DNA of 50,511 nucleotides from an uncultured Clostridia bacterium (lineage in GTDB: Bacteria > Bacillota > Clostridia > TANB77 > CAG-508). Below the pieces are notes generated by a model. It saw nothing but the letters and a program-made list of their open reading frames with translations. It was not told the origin of the DNA and made no database searches. Positions 30,446 through 41,211 of the stretch are shown one piece after another (positions within the stretch are counted from its first letter, which is position 1; each line of letters starts with the position of its first letter). The position numbers and the translations under genes are program-made. The stretch is from positions 1 to 50,511 of the forward strand of contig CANPZY010000010.1 in assembly GCA_947588945.1 (NCBI GenBank), in the 5' to 3' direction.

Positions 30446-31126
30446 TTATTGAAGTAATCCTTTATCTTTAATTATTTTAATAGCTTTTTTAGCTGATTCC
30501 TCTGCAGAATTGCAATCAGTTAAATCTAATTCTATAGTTACATTTGAATGTTTATTAAAATTAGATTTCTCATGAAGTAAATCTCTTTGTTCAATTGCCT
30601 TTCTTATTTCTTCTTTTGAATATTTTCCATCATACTGCTTATATCTTCTTTCTACTCTTTTTTCAATAGAAGCAGTTATAAATAAATGTAAATCCACACT
30701 TGGATACATATTCAATATATCTCTACCTGAAAATATTACATTAAATTTTTCTTTATACATGTCAATAATATTTTTTGCAAATGAAAATAATGCTGTATTA
30801 TCTGATTTACTTGCCATTTGAGATACTCCTAGAGAATTCTCAAAACTTTCAATTTCTTCATCACTTATCTTTTTACCATCTATGTATATATGAGTAATAT
30901 TTTCCTCAATTTTAAAATCAACCTTTAGTTTATTCATAAGTTCAAATGGATTTAAATTTGTTTTACTTAAATCTATTTTATTTTTAGCTATTGCTAAAAC
31001 AATCCCTCTATAAATATATCCAGCATCTAGATAAACGCAATTAGGAATTAATTTTATAAGTTCCTTACACATAGAAGTTTTGCCAGACGACACTTGCCCT
31101 TCAACACCAATTACCTTATTATTCAT
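30446..31126 (-). CDS. Cytidylate kinase-like family protein
   Basis: GVEGQVSSGKTSMCKELI, YRGIVLAIA, FSGRDILNMYPSVDLHLFITASIEKRVERR. Confidence 0.75.
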   Translation of the reverse strand: MNNKVIGVEGQVSSGKTSMCKELIKLIPNCVYLDAGYIYRGIVLAIAKNKIDLSKTNLNPFELMNKLKVDFKIEENITHIYIDGKKISDEEIESFENSLGVSQMASKSDNTALFSFAKNIIDMYKEKFNVIFSGRDILNMYPSVDLHLFITASIEKRVERRYKQYDGKYSKEEIRKAIEQRDLLHEKSNFNKHSNVTIELDLTDCNSAEESAKKAIKIIKDKGLLQ

Positions 31127-31373
31127 AACTATTTTGTTGCTTTAAGCGTTACATTATTCCTATCTTTTATATTGATTCTAGAATTATACTATATAACGCT
31201 TTTAGCATTATGTTCTCCTTTTTAAATTTACTTTATAATTATATAACAAATAAAATTTAAAAACAATGTATAAAATAAAATTAAATCTTATATTGTTTTT
31301 CTCTTACAAATTTTATTTACTTTAATCTAATTGTTTTTACTTAATATATTATTCTTTGAAATCAATGAAAATG

Positions 31374-31402
31374 TTGAATTTATTAATATTTTGTAGTATA
31401 AT
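31374..31402 (+). promoter_or_regulatory. SigA-type promoter of hppA
   Basis: TTGAAT-N17-TATAAT. Confidence 0.6.
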
Positions 31403-31514
31403 TATATTGTATTTTTTTGTATAAAAAAATAGTTGATAAAAGAAAGGAGGCTTATACTTTTTAATTTGTAACCCGTAAACCAAGTCTAAACAACATTTTT
31501 ATGGAGGTCAAGTA

Positions 31515-33662
31515 ATGCAGAATACGTATCTTTGTATCATCATCAGTATTGCCTTTGTAGGTATCGCATTTGCTCTTTTTAATTATTTTAAAGTAGATGC
31601 AGTAAGCAAAGGTACAGAAGAAATGCGGAAAATCGCTCGAGCAATTCGTATCGGTGCCGATACTTTTCTTTTGAGCGAATATAAGGTACTTATTAAGGTA
31701 GTAATATTACTTACAATTTTACTAAGTATATTAATATCTTGGCAAGCTGCCCTATCATTTTTAATTGGTACTATAATGAGTGGATTAGCCGGTATGTTTG
31801 GTATGCGAACATCTACAAAGGCAAATGTTCGAGTTACTAATACAGCAAGAGAAACCAAAGACATTGGAGCTACACTTCGTGTTGCATTAATGGGTGGCTC
31901 TGTTATGGGATTATCAGTGAGTAGTTTTGCACTTTTAGGAGCAGTATTTGTTGTATTTCTATTCTGTGATATTCAACATTTATCATCAGTCACAAACTGG
32001 TGTGGACTCAGCTTTATACCGTTTTCTATGTGCTTTACATCATACTCATTAGGTTGCTCAACCATCGCTATTTTTAATCGTATAGGTGGTGGTATCTATA
32101 CTAAAGCAGCTGATATGGGAGCTGACCTCGTAGGAAAAACTGAGATTAACATCCCAGAAGATGACCCACGAAATCCCGGTGTAATCGCTGACTGCGTCGG
32201 TGACAATGTTGGTGACACAGCTGGTCTTGGTTCAGACTTGCTAGAAAGTTATGTAGGAGCCTTTATCAGCGCAACTGTAATTTCCATATATCTGTTTACA
32301 AGCTATTCAGCTAAGGGATTTAATTTTTCCATTGAATTGCTTAGTCAGATGTATATGTATCCGCTAATCTTTTCTGCTGCTGGATTAGTTGCTTGTATCA
32401 TAGCTCTTATATATGCTTTTTCAAAGAAGAATGGATCTAATCCACATGTTGAACTTAATAATGCTACTTGGCTCTCAGCAGGATTGACTGCATTTATAAA
32501 TCTTATTATCACTTACTTTATGTTTAGTGGAAAAGATTTTGGTGATCTTCCATTTAATATTGGTTGGATTTCTCCATATATATCAGCCTGCTTAGGTATC
32601 ATAAGTGGAATTATAATCGGTATGATTGCTGAATATTATACCAGCGATGAATATAAGCCCACTCAAATGGTAGCCAAAAGTTCAAAAGAAGGTACAGCTC
32701 TTAACATTGTTAATGGTTTATCAGTTGGTATGGAGTCAACAATGCTCTCATTGATTGTTCTCGGCCTGGCATTACTTATTGCACATTATTGTGCTGGAAT
32801 ATATGGCGTAGCAATGGCAGCTGTTGGAATGTTATCCTTTGTAAGTATGACTGTATCAGTTGATACCTATGGCCCTATCAGTGATAATGCTGGCGGAATT
32901 GCTGAGATGGCAAAACTCAGTAAAGATGTTCGAGATATTACGGATAAACTTGATTCTGTTGGAAATACTACAGCTGCAATTGGTAAAGGTTTCGCAATTG
33001 GCTCTGCCGCATTCGCAGCAGTTTCACTTATGATATCTTATCTGTACAGCTTTACTCCAATTGAATCAGAAGCAACAATGGATATGATGAATCCACAGAT
33101 TTTGGCTGGTGTGCTTATCGGTGCAGCTCTTCCATACTTTTTCTCTGGAAAACTTATAAAGTCTGTCGGAAAGTCTGCTGAAAAAATGGTAGATGAAATA
33201 AGAAGGCAATTCCGAGAAATTGAAGGTCTTATAGATGGAAAGGTTGATCCCGATTATAAAAAGTGCATTGAAATAGCAACTGATGGCGCATTAAAAGAAA
33301 TGAAGGCTCCTGCTATAATTGCAATATTTGTTCCTATAGCTTCCGGTTTTATATTTGGACCCAATTTCGTTGCCGGAATACTTATTGGTTCAACAATATC
33401 AGCCATAATGCTTGCAATATTTTGTGGTAATGCAGGCGGTGCGTGGGATAATGCAAAAAAGCACATTGAGTCTTTAGGTTTAAAGGGTTCGGACGTGCAT
33501 CGTGCAGCTGTTGTCGGAGATACCGTCGGAGATCCATTAAAAGATACCGTTGGTCCGTCTCTTGATATTTTAATAAAAATCATGAGTACAGTCTCTATTA
33601 TAGCAGTTGCAATCTTTTCAAAGTATAATCTTTTAGGTTTCATATCAACATTATTCAAGTAA
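31515..33662 (+). CDS. hppA: Membrane-bound cation-pumping pyrophosphatase, K+-dependent-type signature
   Basis: [35 protein letters not shown] motif; [10 protein letters not shown] (Ala variant); SD GGAGG. Confidence 0.95.
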   Translation: [715 protein letters not shown]

Positions 33663-33696
33663 AACTTTTTAACTTATATTCTTAGTTAGAAAGTAA

Positions 33697-33740
33697 AAAA
33701 ACAAAAATTCCAGGGACTTTTCTCTGGAATTTTTGTTTTT
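33697..33740. terminator. Intrinsic terminator after hppA
   Basis: AAAACAAAAATTCCAG/CTGGAATTTTTGTTTT stem. Confidence 0.8.
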
Positions 33741-33742
33741 AA

Positions 33743-33790
33743 ATTATATTTTATTTTTATTATATTTTATTTTTATTATATTTTATTTTT
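33743..33790. repeat. Three perfect 16-bp tandem repeats
   Basis: (ATTATATTTTATTTTT)x3. Confidence 0.9.
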
Positions 33791-33867
33791 ATTTATCTTT
33801 TTATTTTCATGTATAAAATTTTTATTATTGGAAACAATTTTATTATAACGATAGGAGGTGCTTTAAT

Positions 33868-33969
33868 ATGTCAAAAGATTCAAAAAAATCAAACAATCAA
33901 AATAACAATCAATCAAATAATAATCAAAATCAAAACAATAACAAAAATAATCAATCAAACAATAAATAA
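33868..33969 (+). CDS. 33-aa Asn/Gln/Ser/Lys-rich small protein (absent from the ORF track)
   Basis: SD AGGAGGTG then ATG; MSKDSKKSNNQNNNQSNNNQNQNNNKNNQSNNK*; terminator follows. Confidence 0.65.
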   Translation: MSKDSKKSNNQNNNQSNNNQNQNNNKNNQSNNK

Positions 33970-33995
33970 TTATAGCTATAAGTTTATGTATAAGA

Positions 33996-34030
33996 AAAAA
34001 TCTCCTATTTTTATAATATAGGAGATTTTT
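33996..34030. terminator. Bidirectional intrinsic terminator
   Basis: AAAAATCTCCTAT/ATAGGAGATTTTT stem between convergent genes. Confidence 0.8.
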
Positions 34031-34033
34031 TAA

Positions 34034-35857
34034 TTAGTCTTTTTGTTCTCTTCTAGCTTCTCTTTCTCTAACTTTAGAATCTAAGATTTTCTTTCTTAAT
34101 CTAATATTTTCAGGAGTAACTTCAACAAGTTCATCATCATTAATAAATTCAATAGATTGCTCTAAAGACATATTTAATGGTGGAACTAAACGAAGCGCAT
34201 CATCTGAACCAGATGCTCTTGTATTTGTTAAGTGTTTTTCCTTACATACATTAACAGAAATATCTTCATTTCTAGGATTAATTCCAACAATCATTCCCTC
34301 ATAAACTTGAACTCCAGGTCCAATTAAAAGTTCTCCTCTAAGTTGCGCATTATATAGCCCATAAGTTATTGATGTTCCAGCTTCAAAAGCAACTATAACA
34401 CCTTTTGTTCTTGATTGAATTTCACCTTTATATGGAGCATATTCTTTAAATACGCTATCCATTCTTCCTTCACCTCTTGTATCAGTTAGGAATTCAGTTC
34501 TATATCCAATTAATCCTCTTGCTGGAATTTCAAATTCAATTTTTGTATGACCAGTTTCAGCTGGTTCCATATTTTTCATTTCAGCCTTTCTTTTTCCAAG
34601 CTTTTCAATTACTGTTCCAACACAATCATCTGGTATATTAACGCTTAATGTTTCTATAGGTTCACATTTTACACCATCAATATCTTTAAAAATAACTTTA
34701 GGGCGAGAAACTAAAAGTTCAAAACCTTCTCTTCTCATTGTTTCAATAAGTACTGATAAATGTAATTCTCCACGTCCGCAAACTTCAAAACTATCTGCTT
34801 TATCAGTTTCTTTAACTCTTAATGACACATTTCTTTCAAGTTCTTTAAATAGTCTATCACGAATATGTCTTGATGTAACAAATTTTCCTTCTTTTCCAGC
34901 TAAAGGTCCATCATTTACACTAAAAGTCATTGAAACTGTTGGTTCATCTATATTAACAAAATCAATTTTTTCAGGATTATTTAAATCACAGACTGTTTCA
35001 CCAATATTAATATCAGGAATTCCTGCAAATTCAATAATATCTCCTGCTTTTACTTCTTCTGCTTCTACTCTTTTTAAACCTTCATAAGTAAATAATTTTG
35101 CTATCTTTCCTTGAGCTATTGTACCATTTTCTTTGCAAATACTTACGGTTTGTCCTACTTTAATAATTCCTCTTTCAACTCTTCCAGAAGCTAATCTTCC
35201 TAAATAATCATCATAACCAATATTTGATACTAACATCTGCATTGGCCCATCAATTTCACATTTTGGTGGATCGATTTTATTAATAATTGTATCAAAAATG
35301 CAAGTTACATTATCACTTTCATCTTCTAACTTCATCTTAGCAATTCCATTTTTTGCAGAAGCGTATATAACTGGGAAATCTAATTGTTCATCATTTGCAC
35401 CTAAGTCAATAAATAATTCTAAAACAGAATCAACTGCTTTTAGTGGATTTGCACCAGGTCTGTCAATTTTATTAATTATAACTATTGGCTGTAAATTAAG
35501 CTCTAATGATTTTTTTAAAACCTCTCTTGTTTGAGGCATTGGTCCATCAAAAGCATCAACAACTAATAAAACTCCATCAACAGTTTTTAAAACACGCTCA
35601 ACTTCTCCTTCAAAATCGGCATGTCCAGGAGTATCAACTATATTTATTTTTATATCATTATACATAACTGATGTATTTTTAGATAAAATTGTAATACCTC
35701 TTTCTCTCTCTAAATCATTTGAATCCATTACTCTTTCAGCAACTTGCTCATTTTCTCTAAAAACATGGCTTTGATGTAAAAGTGCATCAACTAATGTAGT
35801 TTTTCCATGATCTACGTGTGCAATTATTGCAACATTTCTAATCTTTTCGTTATTCAT
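34034..35857 (-). CDS. typA: Translational GTPase TypA/BipA
   Basis: [54 protein letters not shown]. Confidence 0.98.
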   Translation of the reverse strand: MNNEKIRNVAIIAHVDHGKTTLVDALLHQSHVFRENEQVAERVMDSNDLERERGITILSKNTSVMYNDIKINIVDTPGHADFEGEVERVLKTVDGVLLVVDAFDGPMPQTREVLKKSLELNLQPIVIINKIDRPGANPLKAVDSVLELFIDLGANDEQLDFPVIYASAKNGIAKMKLEDESDNVTCIFDTIINKIDPPKCEIDGPMQMLVSNIGYDDYLGRLASGRVERGIIKVGQTVSICKENGTIAQGKIAKLFTYEGLKRVEAEEVKAGDIIEFAGIPDINIGETVCDLNNPEKIDFVNIDEPTVSMTFSVNDGPLAGKEGKFVTSRHIRDRLFKELERNVSLRVKETDKADSFEVCGRGELHLSVLIETMRREGFELLVSRPKVIFKDIDGVKCEPIETLSVNIPDDCVGTVIEKLGKRKAEMKNMEPAETGHTKIEFEIPARGLIGYRTEFLTDTRGEGRMDSVFKEYAPYKGEIQSRTKGVIVAFEAGTSITYGLYNAQLRGELLIGPGVQVYEGMIVGINPRNEDISVNVCKEKHLTNTRASGSDDALRLVPPLNMSLEQSIEFINDDELVEVTPENIRLRKKILDSKVREREARREQKD

Positions 35858-35891
35858 TATTTTATCCCTCTTTATTATTTATTTTTACATA

Positions 35892-36009
35892 AAATACAAA
35901 TACAATAGTTTGAAGTAGCGCGCAACGATTAAGCGAAGCGCGAATGGAGCAATTAATACGAAGTATTAATTAGCGACAGCAAGCTACAAAAACTATTGTA
36001 TTTGTATTT
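35892..36009 (+). repeat. Dispersed structured intergenic element, copy 3
   Basis: Outer arms 35892-35911/35990-36009 (20/20); P2 GTAGC/GCTAC; GC-GAA-GC; core GCGAATGGAGC; inner hairpin AATTAATAC-GAA-GTATTAATT; AGCGACAGCAA. Confidence 0.9.
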
Positions 36010-36024
36010 GTATTATTATAATTT

Positions 36025-37095
36025 TTATTTGCTATCTATACTACTATACTCACTACTTGTGCCTTCTAGTTCTTTTATTGATAATTCAATTTTTTTCTTT
36101 TCTTGGTCTATATTAATAATTTTAGCATTAACTTCTTGACCAATTTGCAATTTTTCTTCAGGTTTAGAAATCCTTTGTTCGCAAATTTGTGAGATATGTA
36201 TTAATCCATCAATTCCTTCATCAATCTCTGCAAAAGCTCCAAATGGCATAAATTTCTTTATTGTAACTTTTACAATATCTCCAACATTATGGTTTACTTT
36301 ACTCCATGGATCTTCACCTTTTCCATCATAAGATAATTTGAATCTCTTATTTTCTTTATCTAGCTCTTTTATTTTTACTTTAATTTTTTGTCCCTGTGAT
36401 AAAATGTCTTGTACTTTTGCATCTCTATTCCATGAAATTTCTGAAATATGTAAAAGACCTTGAACACCGTTTATATCTATAAAAGCACCATAAGAACTTA
36501 TACTAGAAACAATTCCTTCATATTCTTTACCTACTTCAGCTGAATTCCAAAATTCATCTTCTCTTTTCTTTCTTTCCTCATCCACAACAATCTTTGCAGA
36601 TCCAACTACTTTATGTTCTTTTATATTACATTCAATTACTTTAAAACGAATTCTATCTTTTTGGCCACAAGAAAGAGAATTTGGTATAAATATTCTAATA
36701 CCATATTTATTAACAATAAGTCCTTTTTCTACAACTTCTGAAACTTTTTCTTCAAAAATTTCTCCATTATTAACCTTATCTTCAAATTGTTTTCTCAATT
36801 CTTCTGATTTTAACTTTTTACATGATAATAGTACATTACCCTGTCCATCATTTAATTTAAGAACTTCAACTTTTATTTTATCACCAGCTTTAAGTTCTTT
36901 TTTGGGATCAGCATTCTCATCATAAGAATATTCTGATTTTGGAACAATTCCATCTGCTTTGTAATTTAGGTCTACAAATATCTCTCCCTCATTACTGATA
37001 TCGATTACTGTTCCTTCTGTAATTTTTTCTAGTTTTTTATTCATTTGCATTGAATTATTTAATAATTCCTCAAATGAAACATTTTCTTCGTTCAT
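36025..37095 (-). CDS. rpsA: S1 RNA-binding domain protein / 30S ribosomal protein S1 homologue
   Basis: Repeated S1 domains (EYEGIVSSISSYGAFIDINGVQGLLHISEISW...VKVTIKKFMPFGAFAEIDEGIDGLIHISQI); downstream of cmk-plsC. Confidence 0.9.
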   Translation of the reverse strand: MNEENVSFEELLNNSMQMNKKLEKITEGTVIDISNEGEIFVDLNYKADGIVPKSEYSYDENADPKKELKAGDKIKVEVLKLNDGQGNVLLSCKKLKSEELRKQFEDKVNNGEIFEEKVSEVVEKGLIVNKYGIRIFIPNSLSCGQKDRIRFKVIECNIKEHKVVGSAKIVVDEERKKREDEFWNSAEVGKEYEGIVSSISSYGAFIDINGVQGLLHISEISWNRDAKVQDILSQGQKIKVKIKELDKENKRFKLSYDGKGEDPWSKVNHNVGDIVKVTIKKFMPFGAFAEIDEGIDGLIHISQICEQRISKPEEKLQIGQEVNAKIINIDQEKKKIELSIKELEGTSSEYSSIDSK

Positions 37096-37272
37096 ATTTA
37101 ATTCCTTCTATATTTTTTTAGATAATTAACATTATCTTTTTTATTGATATTATAATTTATATTAATTCATTATTAATTGTTTTTATACATTGATTTTGCA
37201 TATAATAAATTACTTATTTTTATAATAAAATTAAATTTTTATAATATCTAACTTTAAGATTATATAATATTT

Positions 37273-38619
37273 TTAAATTTTTGTCAACATAACTATTTGA
37301 TTCATAACATATTCGCTTGCTTCTTCAATCCAATCATTGTCTTCATTTTCAAATTCAGCAATGTCAATAGGTTTACCATAGTTAATTTTTAATTTTGAAA
37401 ATAATTTAAATGTACTATTAATTCCTGCTGGAACTATTTTTACCTTTGCTTTTGATGCAAGGAAAACTGCACCATTTTTTACTTTTACATTTTTTTCTAA
37501 ACCTTTTCTAGTACCTTCTGGAAAAATTCCTAATATTTCTTTATTTTTTAATGCTTTAAGACATATTTTTATAGATGCTAAATCATTTTTTTCTCTTTTT
37601 ATAGGGATTATATTAAATACACGTCCTAAATAAGCTAAAGGCCTAAATCTAAATAAATCTGATTTTGCAATAAATCTAATATACTTTTTATTTAAAAGTA
37701 CAATAGCGGCTGCATCTAAGTAATTTACATGATTTGCACATATAATATATCCTTCATCTAATTCTAAATTTTCTTTTCCTGTTATTTCTATTCTATAAAA
37801 AATGCGATATAAGGATGAAAGTACAAACTTTATAACAGCTCTTGACATTCTTTTCCATAATGTCTCAGGTGTAGTAATATAAGCACTTTCTATGCTTTTA
37901 CATTGTTTTTTTTTAGTTTTTATTATTTTATATAGCTCATTTTCAACTTCCTCAATCGAAAGATTACTTGTATCAAAATAAATTGCATCTTCTGCTTGTC
38001 TTAATGGTCCAATTTTAGAAGTTTTATCATTATTATCTCTAAATATTATATTTTCTCTTACTTCTTCTTCAGTAGATTCTATACCTTTTTCTAAATTTTG
38101 TTTTAGTCTTCTTTTTACTCTTTCTTCTACTGATGCATCTAAATATATTTTTACATCTGCATTAGGAAATACATTTGTACCAATATCTCTACCTTCTAAA
38201 ATTACATCTTTATTTTCTGACATTTTTCTTTGAAGATTAACCATTGCTTTTCTAACTTCTATTATATGAGATACTTGCGATACAGCATTATTTACCTCAT
38301 CTTCTCTAATTACATGTGTAACATCTTCTCCATCTAAAAAAATTTTATCCTTAGTAAATTCTATATCTATATTTTTAAGTATTTCCTCTATTTTATTTCT
38401 AACTTCTTCTATTTCTTTACTATCTGTATTTTTTGTATCAGTATTTTCTTCTAAAATTTTATAATTTACTTTTTCTTTTATGAATTTTAATGTTACGCAT
38501 CTATATGTTGCTCCTGTGTCTAAATACATTAATTTTAATTTTTTTGCTAAGTAACTTGTTATCGTTCCCTTTCCAGCACCTGATGGTCCATCTATTGCTA
38601 CAATAAAAGGCATAATCAA
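37273..38619 (-). CDS. Bifunctional cytidylate kinase / lysophosphatidate acyltransferase fusion
   Basis: AIDGPSGAGKGTITSYLAKKL...EGRDIGTNVFPNADVKIYLDAS plus C-terminal CANHVNYLDAAA, FPEGTRKG. Confidence 0.95.
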   Translation of the reverse strand: MIMPFIVAIDGPSGAGKGTITSYLAKKLKLMYLDTGATYRCVTLKFIKEKVNYKILEENTDTKNTDSKEIEEVRNKIEEILKNIDIEFTKDKIFLDGEDVTHVIREDEVNNAVSQVSHIIEVRKAMVNLQRKMSENKDVILEGRDIGTNVFPNADVKIYLDASVEERVKRRLKQNLEKGIESTEEEVRENIIFRDNNDKTSKIGPLRQAEDAIYFDTSNLSIEEVENELYKIIKTKKKQCKSIESAYITTPETLWKRMSRAVIKFVLSSLYRIFYRIEITGKENLELDEGYIICANHVNYLDAAAIVLLNKKYIRFIAKSDLFRFRPLAYLGRVFNIIPIKREKNDLASIKICLKALKNKEILGIFPEGTRKGLEKNVKVKNGAVFLASKAKVKIVPAGINSTFKLFSKLKINYGKPIDIAEFENEDNDWIEEASEYVMNQIVMLTKI

Positions 38620-38710
38620 TCTCCTCTCAAAACTTATAACATTTATTATAACTATAATTCTTATGGTAATTATAATATTAACTCTACTATAAATGTTTAG
38701 TTTAATATTT

Positions 38711-39559
38711 TTAAAAATTTATATCAAATATTTTAGGTAAAGTAAGTTTCTTTGCTATAATTCTTATACTTTTGACGTTCATACTCGTTAGTCTTTCAAT
38801 TTCTTTTATACATTTTTCTTTAAAATCGCTTAAAGCTGATAATATATTAATTCCATATTTAACTTCTGCTTCAATATATATAGTTGGTCCCTCTTCCGAA
38901 TTATTTACTCTTACTCTTAAAATCTCAGTTATAGCTTCATTTTTTTCCGCAAGATAATCAACTATTTGTCTAAATACTGTATCTGATATTGTAAAGTTTC
39001 CAATATAGTTAAATGTTGGTCTTATTATTGATTTTTCAGATATGTATGGTTTGTTTCCAAAGCCATTAGTTTTAAATATTTGAAGTGGATCTAAAAGATA
39101 TCCTGAAAAATCTTTTTTTATTTCAAAAGTTGGAACTGGAATTACATGTTTTCCTTCTGTAGTCCTAATTCTTTTAGCACTATTGATTTCTTCTTCTGTT
39201 GCAACTTCTGTTATATATATTGTTTTAATTATTGGTGGAAGGTCTAAATTTTTTGCAATTTCTTCAACCATACTATCAGAAGTTCCTAAAATTAAAATTG
39301 ATCTTGGCTTATGTTTTTTTATTGCTCTCTGCATTTCTTTCTTTTGGCTATTATCTATAAATAGCGCTCTTTTTACTGTTTCAATTTTCGTAGGCGCCTT
39401 CTTAGCAGAATTGCCCGCAACAATTTCATTATCTTCTACTAAAATTCCATCATCAATTATATAATCTATGTTAAATTTACTTGCAACCATCTGAGCTCTG
39501 TAACTTTTTCCTGTTCCAGATGGTCCAACAAAAGCATATACTTTTATATCTTCAAACAT
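38711..39559 (-). CDS. P-loop ATPase with C-terminal Asp23-like domain
   Basis: FVGPSGTGKSYRAQMVA; C-terminal ISDTVFRQIVDYLAEKNEAITEILRVRV...IYIEAEVKYGINILSAL. Confidence 0.65.
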   Translation of the reverse strand: MFEDIKVYAFVGPSGTGKSYRAQMVASKFNIDYIIDDGILVEDNEIVAGNSAKKAPTKIETVKRALFIDNSQKKEMQRAIKKHKPRSILILGTSDSMVEEIAKNLDLPPIIKTIYITEVATEEEINSAKRIRTTEGKHVIPVPTFEIKKDFSGYLLDPLQIFKTNGFGNKPYISEKSIIRPTFNYIGNFTISDTVFRQIVDYLAEKNEAITEILRVRVNNSEEGPTIYIEAEVKYGINILSALSDFKEKCIKEIERLTSMNVKSIRIIAKKLTLPKIFDINF

Positions 39560-39568
39560 TTTTAACTC

Positions 39569-41194
39569 CTAATTCTTTTCTATTAAGGCAATTTCATAAT
39601 TAAATTTTCTATAATTTGTTTCAAAATGTTGTGATTTTATAAGTTCAGAGTTTTCCAAATTATTAATTATTTCATTACCTAAATTATCATTATTAGAGAT
39701 TGCCCATATTCTTCCCTTATAATCTTCTAAAACACTTAAATCTTTAATGGTAATTCCAAAAGTTTTATACGCTTCTTCAATGTCATGCCAATTCATTACA
39801 TTTAAGAAATATACATTTTCAGGATTAATATTCAATCCTGTTATAATATGAAAACCATTTAAATCATTACTTACAATATATATGTCGTCTTCCATTTTAT
39901 TTTCAATTACATAATTGTAAGGTGCAATATTCGACTTATCATAATTTTCGTTTATTAAATTAATATTTGCAATTAAAGAAATTGTTAATGTTATTGTTGA
40001 AATTAGAAAAACTGTTCTTCCTTTTTCTCTTGATAACAATATACATATAATAAAAATAAATAATCCTGTTATAGTTAATAAATATCTTGCATAAAAAATT
40101 GAGCGAATAATTGAAAATGCTAATACAACTAAGATAACTAATATATATATCAATAATGCAAGTTTTGCTGGTTTTATTTCATCTCTATTCCAATTCTTTT
40201 TGAAAGAATAGATTAGATATATAAAAAACAATATAGTAAATAATAATGCTATTGGTCTATAAACATGTATTGTTTCATCTAAATTTCCAGTAAATTGAAA
40301 CTCTACAATTTTAGGTATATTAGGAGCTCCAATCCAAAATCCCTCTGCTACATGTTTTATTTGTTTTATTAATGCATAAAACCAAGGTATATATGCAATA
40401 ATCTGTATTACTGCTGATATAAACCATCTTTTAAGATTTTTTAAATATCTATTATTTTTTACTTCCTTATTTTTATATGATTTTATAGAAAAATATATTA
40501 ATAGAAGTAAATTTATTATAAAAGATGCTATTAATCCGTAGTAATGCGTATATGCTGATGCTAAGCTAAAGCAAGCAAATAATATCCAATTTTTATTTTT
40601 AACTTCTCTATATTTCAATATTCTATATGCATAGATTGCAGTTAGTGTAACGAAAAGCATTTCCCAAGTGTACATTCTTAATTCTGATGCATAAACTACA
40701 GAAGTTGGCCAAAAAATTGAGAAAAATGAAAATAATACTCCAATTTTTTCGCCAAAATCTTTTTTTATATGAGTATATCCTAAAATAGACATTATAATTA
40801 CTGGAATTGCAGAACAAATTCTCATTCCAATTATACTTCCATTAGTCAATAAACTTACAACTTTTATAATATAATAATAAAGTACTGGATGAACATCATG
40901 AGCAATCAAATTCAATATTTCTAAAAAAGGCTTTCTTGATATTGATATAGTATAGCTTTCATCAAACCATAAATTTGTATGAAAACATGGTAAAATAATA
41001 AAAATTGCTCCTAATATAACTAATATAATATGTAATAAACCTAAATTTTTATTTACTATATTAATTAAAGAATTATTTTTTTTATTGTAGTCTAATTCAT
41101 TATTTAACGATGATCTTTTATAATTATTTGTATTTTTCACACTATTAATTACATTACTTCTATTTGATTTTTCTTTATTGTCTTTCTCTTGCAT
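39569..41194 (-). CDS. GT-C/ArnT-like membrane glycosyltransferase
   Basis: LWFDESYTISISRKPFLEILNLIAHDVHPVLYYYIIKV and multiple TMs. Confidence 0.8.
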   Translation of the reverse strand: MQEKDNKEKSNRSNVINSVKNTNNYKRSSLNNELDYNKKNNSLINIVNKNLGLLHIILVILGAIFIILPCFHTNLWFDESYTISISRKPFLEILNLIAHDVHPVLYYYIIKVVSLLTNGSIIGMRICSAIPVIIMSILGYTHIKKDFGEKIGVLFSFFSIFWPTSVVYASELRMYTWEMLFVTLTAIYAYRILKYREVKNKNWILFACFSLASAYTHYYGLIASFIINLLLLIYFSIKSYKNKEVKNNRYLKNLKRWFISAVIQIIAYIPWFYALIKQIKHVAEGFWIGAPNIPKIVEFQFTGNLDETIHVYRPIALLFTILFFIYLIYSFKKNWNRDEIKPAKLALLIYILVILVVLAFSIIRSIFYARYLLTITGLFIFIICILLSREKGRTVFLISTITLTISLIANINLINENYDKSNIAPYNYVIENKMEDDIYIVSNDLNGFHIITGLNINPENVYFLNVMNWHDIEEAYKTFGITIKDLSVLEDYKGRIWAISNNDNLGNEIINNLENSELIKSQHFETNYRKFNYEIALIEKN

Positions 41195-41211
41195 TTAAAA
41201 TTATCTCCTTT

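Noticed and set aside
31144-31201. AAGCGTTA...TAACGCTT inverted repeat upstream of the cytidylate-kinase-like gene
   Set aside because: Arms only 8 bp with a ~42-nt AT-rich loop; no promoter or terminator context to support an RNA.
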